From contig NZ_CP038271.1 in NCBI RefSeq assembly GCF_004571195.1, forward strand, positions 2,351,001-2,415,000: a DNA stretch of 64,000 nt, given 5' to 3'. How positions within the stretch are numbered: position 1 is the first letter of the stretch; each line of letters begins with the position of its first letter. Source of the stretch: Legionella geestiana. GTDB lineage: Bacteria > Pseudomonadota > Gammaproteobacteria > Legionellales > Legionellaceae. A program made the translations under genes and the position numbers. The notes beneath the pieces were generated by a model that was not told where the DNA came from, ran no database searches, and saw nothing but the letters and a program-made list of their open reading frames with translations. This document shows, piece by piece, positions 55,498 to 64,000 of this stretch.

Positions 55498-55671
55498 GTA
55501 TCTATTCACCACATTTTGAATGCTTTAGGTGAAAAGTCAGATTTGAGTGCAGGTTGCGCGAACGTATTACAAAAAAAGCGCAGCATACACCGGTATGTGA
55601 GCAGTTTTTTGTAATGCGTTCGCACAAGATGCGCCAAATATGGCTTTTCGGTGAACGTGGTGAATGGTTAC
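55498..55671. mobile_element. 174-bp MITE-like element, copy B, with 8-bp target duplication
   Basis: This copy is inverted relative to 33830-34003, has the same length, and differs at about seven positions. GTAAACGC flanks it on both sides (55490-55497 and 55672-55679), a perfect 8-bp duplication. The right flank copy ends one base before the complement of the mrcA stop codon, so insertion was immediately downstream of mrcA. It has no coding capacity. Confidence 0.92.
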
Positions 55672-55679
55672 GTAAACGC

Positions 55680-58043
55680 TTAAAATAAACTCTCTTGTAC
55701 ATCCACTTCTTCCTGAGCACCGTAATTACTCGGCATGCCTGAAGACTCAGGCAGAGCATCTTTCTGGAAGTACTCGGTGATGGCGTTACGCTGGCCAGGT
55801 TTTGCAAGCAGGCCTGTGGCCGGGTCGATACTGGCCGTCACGATGTCTTGTGGTTGTGCCATGCTGTGCACCGGTGTGTTCTTAAGGGCCACTTTCATGA
55901 ATTCAACCCACAGCGGCAGAGCAACGCCTGCAGCATACTCGTTGAGGGACTGCGGATTGTCATAGCCAACCCAGGCGGTCACTACAAGGTCAGCATTAAA
56001 GCCCGCAAACCAGGCGTCCACCTGATCGTTTGTCGTACCGGTTTTACCGGCGATATCCGTGCGGTTCAGCACCGCGGCCCCATGGCCGGTACCGTGGCGA
56101 ATAACGTCCTGCAAAGCGGTATTCATGAGAAACGCAATGTCTTCAGGAATAACGCGTGGTGCCGCCGTTGAGGCATCGCGCTGGCTTTCACTGCAGTCGG
56201 TGCATACAACCGCAGGTTTTGCCTGCAGAAGAACGGCACCATCGCTGTCAGTAATGCGTTCAATCAGATAAGGCTCTATGCGATAGCCGCCGTTGGCAAA
56301 TACTGCATAGGCGGCGGTCAGGTCCATGGGGCTTACGGAAAGTGTGCCGAGCACCAGCGACAAACCACGCGGCAGGCTGGCCTTATTGAAGCCAAAACGA
56401 CTGATAAAATTGATGGCGTAGCTTATACCGATGTCATCAAGGATACGTATGGAGACAAGATTACGCGAGCGAACCAGCGCTTCTTTAAGGCGTGTCGGCC
56501 CATTGAACTTTTCGTTGTCATTGTGTGGACGCCAGAGACCCGCCTGGCTGGAATCATCAACCACAATCGGCGCATCATTCACAAGTGTGGCAAGCGTGTA
56601 TCCCTTATTAAGGGCGGCCGCATAAATGAAGGGTTTGATGCTTGAGCCTGGCTGGCGTCCAGACTGGGTAACGCGGTTAAATTTGCTTTTTTCAAAACTG
56701 AAGCCACCTACGAGCGCTTCAATCGCGCCATTGTTGGGGTTTAGAGCGACCAGTGCCGCTTCTGCATTCGGGAGCTGGGAGAGTATCCATTGCCCGTTTA
56801 CCGGACGGATGTACACCAAATCACCCCTGTGCAGGACCTCTGTCGCCTTTTGCGGCGCTCGCCCAACCCAGCCGCGGCGCAGTGCCGGGCGCGCCCAGGA
56901 TATGCCTTCCCAGTTCAGGGTCAGAGTTTCATTGCGGCGCGTGATGACACTGGCACTTTTATCAGCCACAGCCATAACAATAACAGGCTGCAAATCGTTA
57001 ATGCGCGGATGGCTCGCAAACAGAGCATGGCGCGCCTCCTGGCTTTCAAGTTTCTCAGGCGCAAGCGTGGCGGCAGCTCCCCGGTAGCCGTGACGTTTGT
57101 CGTAAGCAAGCAGGGTGCTCTGGACAGCCGCGTTCGCGGCTTTCTGCCGCGTGCTGTCGATGGTGGTATACACCTTGTAACCTTTGGTGTAGGTGTCTTT
57201 GCCAAAGTGTTCGTAAAGTGACTGGCGAATCATCTCTGCGACATAGGGCGCGCTGACTTCAATGTTTGCACCATGGTATTCAGTTGCGACGGGTGTGTTG
57301 ATGGCTTCGTCATACTGCGCTTTCGTGATGAATTTCTCTTCCAGCAGACGCTCGAGCACATGGTCACGTCGTTTTTTTGCAGCTACTGGATTGGCAATCG
57401 GATTTTGCGTGGAAGGGGCCTGAGGAAGCCCTGCAATCATCGCCATTTCAGCAAGCGTCAGTTCTTTCAGTGTTTTACCGTAGTAGGTTTTGGCAGCTGC
57501 CGCCACACCATAAGCGCGATTGCCCATGTTGACCTTGTTGAGATACAGCTCAAGAATTTTTTCCTTGCTGAGCTCACGGTCAATTTTCATGGCGAGCAAA
57601 ATCTCATTGAATTTTCGCAGAAAGGTCTTTTTGCGGCTTAAAAAGAAGTTTCTGGCAACCTGCATGGTAATCGTGCTGCCGCCCTGACCCTTGGTACCGG
57701 TCTGGAGCATGTGAACAGCGGCGCGACCAAGTCCCATGACATCGACCCCGGAATGGTCAAAGAAACGTTGATCTTCCGTTGCGAGCAGCGCATTTACGAG
57801 TGTTGGGGGAATTTCGTCAAAGGTGACGGGGATGCGGCGTTCTTCACCATATTCCTGCATCAGGAGGCCGTCTTTCGTATAAATACGCAGTGGAACCTGC
57901 ATTTGTACGGATTTCAGCGAATCCACATTCGGAAGCTGGCTTTCGAGGTAAAGGTAGAGAATGGAGGCGCATACCACCAGGACAAAAGAGAGGCTGATAA
58001 GGGTCCAAAGTCCCCGGCGCCAGAATCGAGCAATGTTATTCAT
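55680..58043 (-). CDS. mrcA: Penicillin-binding protein 1A, bifunctional
   Basis: PBP1A polymerises and cross-links peptidoglycan. The 787-residue protein has an N-terminal membrane anchor (residues 10-33), the GT51 glycosyltransferase with ATEDQRFFDHSGVD and GGSTITMQVARNFFL, an OB-like insertion typical of 1A, and the transpeptidase with SSIKP, SRN and KTGTTN motifs. It is slightly shorter than E. coli PBP1A (850). A mobile element abuts its stop codon. In many gammaproteobacteria it is next to pilM, as here apart from one inserted gene. Confidence 0.96.
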   Translation of the reverse strand: MNNIARFWRRGLWTLISLSFVLVVCASILYLYLESQLPNVDSLKSVQMQVPLRIYTKDGLLMQEYGEERRIPVTFDEIPPTLVNALLATEDQRFFDHSGVDVMGLGRAAVHMLQTGTKGQGGSTITMQVARNFFLSRKKTFLRKFNEILLAMKIDRELSKEKILELYLNKVNMGNRAYGVAAAAKTYYGKTLKELTLAEMAMIAGLPQAPSTQNPIANPVAAKKRRDHVLERLLEEKFITKAQYDEAINTPVATEYHGANIEVSAPYVAEMIRQSLYEHFGKDTYTKGYKVYTTIDSTRQKAANAAVQSTLLAYDKRHGYRGAAATLAPEKLESQEARHALFASHPRINDLQPVIVMAVADKSASVITRRNETLTLNWEGISWARPALRRGWVGRAPQKATEVLHRGDLVYIRPVNGQWILSQLPNAEAALVALNPNNGAIEALVGGFSFEKSKFNRVTQSGRQPGSSIKPFIYAAALNKGYTLATLVNDAPIVVDDSSQAGLWRPHNDNEKFNGPTRLKEALVRSRNLVSIRILDDIGISYAINFISRFGFNKASLPRGLSLVLGTLSVSPMDLTAAYAVFANGGYRIEPYLIERITDSDGAVLLQAKPAVVCTDCSESQRDASTAAPRVIPEDIAFLMNTALQDVIRHGTGHGAAVLNRTDIAGKTGTTNDQVDAWFAGFNADLVVTAWVGYDNPQSLNEYAAGVALPLWVEFMKVALKNTPVHSMAQPQDIVTASIDPATGLLAKPGQRNAITEYFQKDALPESSGMPSNYGAQEEVDVQESLF

Positions 58044-58074
58044 AAGGTCGCATGACAGGCTATCAATACGTGTA

Positions 58075-58102
58075 ACGGGCAGTATACCGCGAAACTGCCC
58101 GT
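58075..58102. terminator. Hairpin between the coiled-coil gene and mrcA
   Basis: ACGGGCAGT and ACTGCCCGT form a 9-bp stem with a 10-base loop. It lies after the stop of the leftward coiled-coil gene and before mrcA. No T-run follows, so terminator function is only likely. Confidence 0.5.
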
Positions 58103-58140
58103 CAGCGCGAATAAATCGTTATTTCTTTAATCCAGAAGAG

Positions 58141-59352
58141 CTACTGCACGTCAAAACCTGCGTAAAAAGGTGAGGGTGGGGATACCTCCTCGGGGGCTGC
58201 ATCATCAGTTTGCGATGGCTCGGTAACCACCCGCAAACCGCCGAGTCCATCCACAAACCGTCTGCTGCCTGCACCCCAGAGGTTGTGACGAAAAAAGCCT
58301 GCTAATCCGGTATCGGCGCCGGCTGGCATACTCTGGCGCGGCATTTCGCTGATAAGCCGGCTGTTTTCAGTCGTCAGTCGCTCAACTTCCTCGCGGTAGC
58401 CTGAATTTTTTTGCCGCACCTGCTGAAGCTCTTCACTGACCTGCAAAAGCTCTTCCCTTAATGCCGTATTTTCCCGCTCCTGTCTGACAAGCTCTTGTTG
58501 TAAAGCTGCAATATCGGCCATCAGTTCGGCAATGCGCGCCTCATCCGCATCGTTCTTATCTTTAAGACTTGCATATGCCTGCCGCAGATTGTCACGTTCT
58601 TTTTCAATCTGAGGCAGGGCTTCGGCTTTCTGGGCGATTAAAAAGGTCTGCTGGTGATCTTTACAGAGTTTATGAACAAGTGCCTGAAGTTCTTTGATGT
58701 CCCCGGCCAGTTTTTCCTTATCTGCAAAAAGGGTTTCCCGCATGCCTGCTTTCTTGTAAAAGTGTAAAAGTATTTTCTCTCCGGCAACCGTTACATTTTT
58801 GCCGGCATAGGCGTTGCTTCTGTCGCAGCCTTTAAGTACGAACGTCGAGTACACCCCCGCTTCGCTGGAAGAAGAGGCGCTTGAGCCCTGTTGAATACGA
58901 ATCTTTGTTTCCCGTTCCCCGCCAGCGGGCGCAGTTAAGCGAGTCAACAGATCAAGGTGCGGCATGGGATAATGGCATTTTGCGATAAACATTTCTTCCT
59001 GAACGGTTCTGACCGTATATGCGAGGCTCATGCAGATATTAAAGACTATTTGCTCAACATACGGCAAAGTGCTGTCAGCAAGCGGCGCCTGCACATCAGT
59101 CAGTGACTTCAGGAAAACTGCCTGGGTGGCCATATAGACCAGCAGGGGACGCCGGTCAGGATACTTTCGCGTCGCGCTGTTGATAAGCTCTGCGAGTGCC
59201 TTCGCCAGTTCATCGCCCTGTTTTGCATAGAGCGGATTTGCAACCTCTTCTACATGCGCCAGCGGAACTTTGTTGCCAGCAGTCTGGTAAAGCTGGTAGG
59301 CAACGATGGTTTCAATCAGGCTGTTTACCACATTCTGCAATCGTGTCGTCAT
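58141..59352 (-). CDS. 403-residue coiled-coil protein, candidate Dot/Icm effector
   Basis: No family recognised. Start ATG 59352 has GAGGGGG five bases upstream; an in-frame ATG at 59376 lacks a site. Residues 1-200 are mixed, with a serine run (SSASSSS at about 157-163). Residues about 208-335 form a long coiled coil (ELMADIAALQQELVRQEREN and similar). The tail is acidic and ends FYAGFDVQ with EE at about 388. There is no signal peptide. This plan is common among Legionella effectors, but that is inference. It is inserted between mrcA and pilM. Confidence 0.75.
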   Translation of the reverse strand: MTTRLQNVVNSLIETIVAYQLYQTAGNKVPLAHVEEVANPLYAKQGDELAKALAELINSATRKYPDRRPLLVYMATQAVFLKSLTDVQAPLADSTLPYVEQIVFNICMSLAYTVRTVQEEMFIAKCHYPMPHLDLLTRLTAPAGGERETKIRIQQGSSASSSSEAGVYSTFVLKGCDRSNAYAGKNVTVAGEKILLHFYKKAGMRETLFADKEKLAGDIKELQALVHKLCKDHQQTFLIAQKAEALPQIEKERDNLRQAYASLKDKNDADEARIAELMADIAALQQELVRQERENTALREELLQVSEELQQVRQKNSGYREEVERLTTENSRLISEMPRQSMPAGADTGLAGFFRHNLWGAGSRRFVDGLGGLRVVTEPSQTDDAAPEEVSPPSPFYAGFDVQ

Positions 59353-59547
59353 TGTGTCCCCCTCACTGGGTATCATAAATCCATGGACATTTCACTATAT
59401 GAAAACATTTCACTACGTGCAAGTGTTGTGCATCCCTCTGAAAATATCAGAAAAACTGTTTTCTTTTGGACGGTGCGCGGGTAAGATTGCCACCGGTTGC
59501 GGTCAGGAAAAAGTGCCGCATGCATCCAACAATCGCCAGGGAAATGT
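59353..59547. promoter_or_regulatory. Divergent promoter region with an 11-bp direct repeat
   Basis: This gap separates the leftward coiled-coil gene and rightward pilM. ACATTTCACTA occurs twice, at 59387-59397 and 59405-59415, 18 bases apart, close to the coiled-coil gene start. The spacing would place both on roughly one face of the helix, as for a dimeric regulator site, but no known operator is recognised. Confidence 0.35.
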
Positions 59548-60159
59548 ATGGAAATTCTGTCGCGTTTTACGCTGTGGAGGCGCTCGCTGCTGGGAGTAGC
59601 CTGCCTGCCGCAAGCCGTGTGCATGGTTCAGCTTTCACGTTCGCAAGGACACATTCAAGTTCTCGCACACGCTTCCTGTCATCATGAAGTTACTCCTGAG
59701 ACGCTGCGTCAACTGTTCAATACTCTTCAATCATCTAACCGCCGGGTTTCGTGCCGCGTCGCACTCGCCATACCCGAAGGCCGTGTGTTTAAACATACCC
59801 TGACGCTCAGTCATGCCATTCCGAGGCGTCACCTGCGTGCGCTTGTTGCTCTTGAAGCACAGCACCTGCTTTCGGAAGAAACGGCTCAATGGCATCTGGA
59901 TTATTTACTATCGCCTCCAGTTAGCGGGCGCAGTGGCTTGCGGGAGCTCACGTGGTGGGCCATCACTGAAGAAACCCTGCAGGCGTGCACCGCTGACGTA
60001 ATGGCGGCGGGCTTGCTGCCTGTGGCTCTGGAGCCTGCATCCAGTGCGCTCGCGCGAGTTGCCAGTGCCATTCAGAACAAGCGCCTCTTACCCGCCTGGG
60101 ATCTCCCAGCCGGATTTTTGCTGGCAGCGGGCCTTGCATTGCGAGGGATGACAGAATGA
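59548..60159 (+). CDS. pilM: Shortened PilM/HofM-like protein
   Basis: PilM is the actin-like cytoplasmic platform of type IV pili that binds the tail of PilN. This product is only about 203 residues, versus about 350 for PilM and 259 for E. coli HofM. The N-terminal part (LLGVACLPQAVCMVQLSRSQGHIQVLAHA) follows the PilM start, and the end (LPAGFLLAAGLALRG) follows the PilM end, so the middle ATPase lobes appear to be missing. An upstream in-frame ATG at 59497 has no good site. It overlaps pilN by 4 bases. Confidence 0.78.
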   Translation: MEILSRFTLWRRSLLGVACLPQAVCMVQLSRSQGHIQVLAHASCHHEVTPETLRQLFNTLQSSNRRVSCRVALAIPEGRVFKHTLTLSHAIPRRHLRALVALEAQHLLSEETAQWHLDYLLSPPVSGRSGLRELTWWAITEETLQACTADVMAAGLLPVALEPASSALARVASAIQNKRLLPAWDLPAGFLLAAGLALRGMTE

Positions 60160-60686
60160 TGGTGAATCTTCTGGCCGCCACCCCTCTGTCCCGCCGACTC
60201 GCAAGACGCAGGCTCATTCTCACGAGTCTGATGATTTTCTTTTGCATGGTTGTTGTAGAAGGCACATGGTGGCGAGTTGCGCTTAATCGTCTGGCAGTTC
60301 GAAAACAGGAGGTAGAAACTCTGCGAATCGGGTTGACTGGTTTGCACGAAAAAGCGTTTGATACAACCCGATGCAGGCAGCAGTATGCGGCGATGCGGTC
60401 TTTGCAGGTTTTTCACGCAGGCAGAAATCAGTGGTGGGAAAACGTGCAAAAAACCGTTGCCGCCATGCCGCAGAATCTTTTGGCTACGCGCTTTACGCAG
60501 AACGGCAGCACTTTTCAGATTCAAGGGCGCGCAGGTCAGTCTTCAGCGGTCAGCATTTTCGTAACGCGGCTTTCGCAGACTCCGGGCTTTAAGAAAGTGC
60601 GCCCCGGACCAATTAAGACGATTGATAACACTTCCGTCGAATTTTCAGTAACCGCTGAAGTGGCGGCGGCGATGGCGGAGGCGTAA
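60156..60686 (+). CDS. pilN: PilN-like type IV pilus assembly protein
   Basis: PilN is an inner-membrane alignment protein that dimerises with PilO. The 176-residue product starts MMVNLLAATPLSRRLARRR (compare the INLLP motif that binds PilM), has one membrane segment (about residues 24-40) and a periplasmic alpha/beta domain (FTQNGSTFQIQGRAGQSSAV). Its start overlaps pilM and its stop directly abuts the next start. The call rests on length, plan and position as well as weak identity. Confidence 0.85.
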   Translation: MMVNLLAATPLSRRLARRRLILTSLMIFFCMVVVEGTWWRVALNRLAVRKQEVETLRIGLTGLHEKAFDTTRCRQQYAAMRSLQVFHAGRNQWWENVQKTVAAMPQNLLATRFTQNGSTFQIQGRAGQSSAVSIFVTRLSQTPGFKKVRPGPIKTIDNTSVEFSVTAEVAAAMAEA

Positions 60687-62600
60687 ATGCATCGACTGAA
60701 GCGTGAAGCGCTCGCCGAATGGTTCAACCGCTTTCTCCTGTGGCGGGTCGTATGGCAGCAGGTTCTGCTGTGTGGGGTGGGGGTAGTGATATGGAGCATC
60801 CTGCACCTGCTGCTCGTTGTACCGGTGGAGCGCGATTCGGCACGTCTCTTAAGCGAAGTGCAGTCTTTAAACGAAAAAGCACTCAAGAAGCATTTCGAGG
60901 GTTTAGAAAAAGGGCGGGAGCAGGCACTTTGTCAGCGCATGGAAGAACACACCGATGCCTTAACATCACATTTTGGCCTTGATGGGCGGCGTGAGCATGA
61001 TTTTCAGGCGCTGGCAGCACTTTCACGCCGGTGCGGGCTTGATTTTACCGTGTTTCGCCCGCTGAAGGCGCGCCCGCACGGGTCCTGGATGCTGTTGCCC
61101 ATGGACGTCGAGATGGCGGGCAATTTCAGCGGTATGGCGTGTCTGTCTGCTCGCCTTTCAGCACTCTCGCGCCTTTTATTGCCACTTGATTTTACGCTTG
61201 AAGAACGTGCATCACAAAGCGCAATCATGCCATCCGCACAATGGCTGCAGCTTCGCCTGAAGCTTGTTGCCTTTCGTGCAAGAAGCAGGCCGCCACCGGC
61301 GAAGGCTTTGCCAACGCAGGGAGAACAGGCATTCTGGTGGCCGGGAGCCGTGGCTCTGGCTTTATCAAAGTCTTCTGCGCGAAATCCGTTTATGGGGCAT
61401 TCAAATGCTTTAACACATCACTATTTGTCACAGGGGCTTGACAGCCAGGAAAGAGGCAACGTAGTGTTTGATGCGTCTAAAGCCCCGGAAAATGCACATC
61501 AACCGCCTGGAAATGCGGCACTTCAGACCGGTTTTGTTGAGGTTCGTTTTGCAAAAGCGGCTGATATCGCGGGGCTTATTGACGGCAAGGGGACACTGCT
61601 GTCGCCTCAGGGGCGTTGCGGGGCTGACCCGCGTACCAATATTTTTTGGGTACAGGATGACAGTGCGCATGTTGAAGTCGTGCAAAACATGGTAAAACGT
61701 CTGGATGTACCCGTGCGCCAGGTCTTGATTGAAGCGCGTATTGTCAATGTCAACCGCGATTATGCCGAGGATATCGGTGTGCGTCTTGGCATGGGAGAGG
61801 TGGTTGAGGCAGGTAATATCCCTGAGCCCTTACCTCCAGGCGGGCACGTGAAGCCCTTCCCCGGGCACCTGAACGTGGATTTGCTGGCCTTGTCCGGCAG
61901 TCTGCATCCGGCGTCGATGGGGCTTGCCATGGCAAAGCTTGGTACGGGAGTTTTGCTTGACATGGAACTGTCTGCACTGGAAAGTGAGGGAAGGGGACAT
62001 GTTGTGGCAAGTCCGAGACTGGTGACTGCGAATCTTGAACCGGCTGTGATAGAATCCGGTGAGGAAATTCCCTATCAGGAGGCAACAGTCGCGGGTGCTA
62101 CGGCCGTGACCTTCAAAAAAGCGGTGCTGAGTCTGCGGGTAACACCGCGCATAGCCCCTGATAATACTATTTACATGGTGCTGCAAATCAACCAGGATAC
62201 GCCTTCCCGACGGGAAGTACAGAACGTACCCGCGGTTTTGACCCGGGAAATCCGCACGAGTGTGCGGGTCGACAATGGACAGACTGTGGTGCTGGGAGGA
62301 ATTCACCAGCAGGGTCAGGTTCGGGATTTGCAGCAGGTTCCATTTTTGGGGGGATTGCCCGTTGTGGGGGCGCTGTTCAGGAAGACGGCCACTAAAATCC
62401 GTAATGAGGAGTTGCTCATTTTCATTACTCCCAGGATAATACCCGGCGAATCGCCGGGTTATATGGGTGTTCAGGGTGATGGGGCAACGCCGCCTGAAAG
62501 GCCGGCAACGCGTGCGGGGCTGCCAGCAGCCGCGGCGTTCGCTGTTTCGATGAGGGATTCAGATTCCTGTAAACAGGATGAGGTATGTAATCAAAGATGA
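60687..62600 (+). CDS. pilQ: Fused PilO - PilP remnant - PilQ secretin
   Basis: One 637-residue frame carries three pilus parts. Residues 1-210 look like PilO: a membrane segment (about 25-45), a coiled region, and [20 protein letters not shown], which matches the conserved PilO block. ARNPF at about 231-235 resembles the PilP RDPF motif. From residue 283 ([18 protein letters not shown]) the PilQ N1 domain begins, then [15 protein letters not shown] and the secretin barrel to about residue 612 ([12 protein letters not shown]). AMIN, N0 domains and a cleavable signal peptide are missing, so export of the secretin would rely on the PilO anchor. Confidence 0.88.
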   Translation: MHRLKREALAEWFNRFLLWRVVWQQVLLCGVGVVIWSILHLLLVVPVERDSARLLSEVQSLNEKALKKHFEGLEKGREQALCQRMEEHTDALTSHFGLDGRREHDFQALAALSRRCGLDFTVFRPLKARPHGSWMLLPMDVEMAGNFSGMACLSARLSALSRLLLPLDFTLEERASQSAIMPSAQWLQLRLKLVAFRARSRPPPAKALPTQGEQAFWWPGAVALALSKSSARNPFMGHSNALTHHYLSQGLDSQERGNVVFDASKAPENAHQPPGNAALQTGFVEVRFAKAADIAGLIDGKGTLLSPQGRCGADPRTNIFWVQDDSAHVEVVQNMVKRLDVPVRQVLIEARIVNVNRDYAEDIGVRLGMGEVVEAGNIPEPLPPGGHVKPFPGHLNVDLLALSGSLHPASMGLAMAKLGTGVLLDMELSALESEGRGHVVASPRLVTANLEPAVIESGEEIPYQEATVAGATAVTFKKAVLSLRVTPRIAPDNTIYMVLQINQDTPSRREVQNVPAVLTREIRTSVRVDNGQTVVLGGIHQQGQVRDLQQVPFLGGLPVVGALFRKTATKIRNEELLIFITPRIIPGESPGYMGVQGDGATPPERPATRAGLPAAAAFAVSMRDSDSCKQDEVCNQR

Positions 62601-63124
62601 GCATCATGAAAGTTCGCAACATATTTCTGATTGGCCCCATGGGTGCCGGAAAGAGCACAATTGGTCGCGCGTTGGCAAAAGCCCTTAATCTGCCGTTTTA
62701 CGATTCGGACGAAGTGATTGAAGAGCGTGCCGGCGCGGATATTTCCTGGATTTTTGACATCGAAGGCGAGGAGGGTTTTCGCCGTCGTGAGCAAAAAGTC
62801 ATAGACGAACTGACGCAGAAAACGAACATTGTTCTTGCAACGGGAGGAGGGGTTGTCATGACTCCGGAAAACCGTATTGCGCTGGCAGGACGTGGAACGG
62901 TGATATACCTGCGAACGTCACTTGCGCAGCAGTTTGAGCGTACCCGTCGGGATACGCGACGCCCGTTGCTTCAAGCGCCTGATCTTGAAGAGCGACTTGA
63001 AAGCCTGCGCGATGAGCGTGAGCCTTTTTATGCCGAGCTTGCAGATGTGAGTTTCGAGACGGATAAGCTCACCGTCAAGGCCGTTGCCAACAATATCATC
63101 AAATACATCTATGGCGAGCAGTAA
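62597..63124 (+). CDS. aroK: Shikimate kinase
   Basis: AroK phosphorylates shikimate at the 3-hydroxyl in aromatic amino-acid synthesis. The 175-residue protein has the P-loop GPMGAGKST, the [14 protein letters not shown] substrate motif and GGGVV. It begins inside the last codons of the pilus fusion gene (4-base overlap); a second ATG three codons later is possible. aroK next to pilQ is the classic gammaproteobacterial order. Confidence 0.97.
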   Translation: MSIMKVRNIFLIGPMGAGKSTIGRALAKALNLPFYDSDEVIEERAGADISWIFDIEGEEGFRRREQKVIDELTQKTNIVLATGGGVVMTPENRIALAGRGTVIYLRTSLAQQFERTRRDTRRPLLQAPDLEERLESLRDEREPFYAELADVSFETDKLTVKAVANNIIKYIYGEQ

Positions 63125-64000
63125 CCCGTCTCGAGAAGTGCGGGTTAAGCTGCCGGGTGGCGGCTATCCCGTCTGGATTGGTGAGGGATTACTCGAGGAT
63201 GCCCTGCGCCTGTCTGGTACGGTTCGTGGTGCACAGATTCTCATTGTGACTAATACCACAGTGGCGCCATTGTATCTCGAGCCTGTGCGCGGGACATTTT
63301 CTGACCGACAGTGCGATGTTGTGGTGCTTGAGGACGGCGAGCAGTTTAAAAATCGCAACAGTCTTGCGAAAGTGCACGATGCGCTGGCTGCAGGCAGGCA
63401 CCATCGTGATACAACAGTCGTGGCGCTTGGTGGCGGTGTTGTTGGTGATATTGCAGGTTTTGCCGCTTCTACCTGGCTTCGAGGTGTGGCAGTGGTGCAA
63501 ATTCCTACAACGCTGCTCGCACAGGTGGATGCGTCTATTGGCGGAAAAACAGCCATTAATCATGCAGGCGGCAAAAATCTACTGGGCACTTTTCATCAGC
63601 CAGCTGCAGTTATTTGCGATGTTGCCACACTAAAGACTCTGAGTACGCGTGAGTTTCGTGCAGGATTGGCTGAGGTGGTGAAGTACGCGCTTCTGACCGG
63701 TGGTCAAATGCTCGACAGGTTAAGCGGATGCACGGTTTCGGAGCTGATGGCAGACCCGAAGCGCTTGAGTGAACTTGTCGCTGAGTGCTGTTCCATCAAG
63801 GCGGGCATTGTCGAGCGGGATGCCACGGAGCAGGGGGAGCGGGCACTGCTCAATCTTGGACACACCATTGGGCATGCACTTGAAGCCTGCACCGGGTATA
63901 CGCGTTATCTGCATGGAGAGGCGGTAGCAACAGGGCTTTATTGTGCGGCCTTACTCTCAGAACGCGAGGGCTTGCTTGCCCCTTCGGAAGTACTGCGGGT
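63111..64000 (+). CDS. aroB: 3-dehydroquinate synthase, N-terminal part (runs off the window)
   Basis: AroB makes 3-dehydroquinate from DAHP using NAD+ and a metal. ATG 63111 lies in the end of aroK (14-base overlap) and the frame is open to the last base, about 296 codons of roughly 360. Visible motifs are [46 protein letters not shown] and [10 protein letters not shown], covering NAD and metal binding. The 3' end lies beyond the window. Confidence 0.96.
   Translation, partial: MASSNPSREVRVKLPGGGYPVWIGEGLLEDALRLSGTVRGAQILIVTNTTVAPLYLEPVRGTFSDRQCDVVVLEDGEQFKNRNSLAKVHDALAAGRHHRDTTVVALGGGVVGDIAGFAASTWLRGVAVVQIPTTLLAQVDASIGGKTAINHAGGKNLLGTFHQPAAVICDVATLKTLSTREFRAGLAEVVKYALLTGGQMLDRLSGCTVSELMADPKRLSELVAECCSIKAGIVERDATEQGERALLNLGHTIGHALEACTGYTRYLHGEAVATGLYCAALLSEREGLLAPSEVLR

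Overview
The window looks like chromosome of a Legionellales gammaproteobacterium, most likely a GC-rich Legionella. GroEL reads almost continuously like Legionella HtpB. There is a protein of the DotI/IcmL (type IVB secretion) family, several unrecognised proteins resemble Dot/Icm substrates, and the gene blocks (tolC-pcm, kbl-tdh, htpAB, mrcA next to pilMNO..Q-aroKB) fit that group. Base composition is clearly GC-rich for the genus; this would suit an outlier such as L. geestiana, but that is inference. No tRNA, rRNA, CRISPR array, transposase or phage gene was recognised.

Layout. 1-4.6 kb: the start of the division/wall cluster (end of mraZ, rsmH, ftsL, ftsI, murE), which stops at murE against convergent proS. 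4.6-11.7 kb: leftward proS, a sulfate-permease/carbonic-anhydrase fusion, ttcA, and tolC overlapping pcm. 11.8-16.4 kb: rightward kbl-tdh (threonine to glycine), ettA and an L,D-transpeptidase lipoprotein. 16.4-17.2 kb: a six-unit tandem array of about 135 bp. 17.2-23.8 kb: an IcmL-like exported protein with eleven 18-bp repeats, hutG, divergent SDR-hutI, a DUF3298-like protein and an OPT transporter. 23.8-26.5 kb: an AT-rich island with two divergent unrecognised genes, candidate effectors. 26.6-33.8 kb: valS and an RND pump with its adaptor. 34-39 kb: three small exported proteins, then glyA-nrdR-nusB-thiL-pgpA. 39-41.4 kb: a 789-residue protein of five 97-residue repeats. 41.5-49.4 kb: an AI-2E-type permease, a substrate-binding protein, glnE overlapping convergent rimO, and an SDR. 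49.4-54.5 kb: dsbD, groES-groEL behind a heat-shock promoter, dps and a hotdog protein. 54.5-64 kb: a palindromic element, a small exported protein, mrcA, a coiled-coil candidate effector, and pilM-pilN-(pilO/P/Q fusion)-aroK-aroB, the last running off the end.

The most unusual points are (1) a single continuous frame that joins a PilO-like protein, a trace of PilP and a secretin, next to a shortened PilM; (2) a non-coding mobile element family: two 174-bp copies about 96% identical, each with a perfect 8-bp target duplication, plus a 43-bp internally deleted copy and a possible relic, several of them touching stop codons; (3) a second 163-bp palindromic element with near-perfect ends; (4) the 97-residue repeat protein; (5) the IcmL-like protein with an Ala/Pro/Thr/Gln repeat linker; and (6) the AT-rich divergent candidate effector pair.
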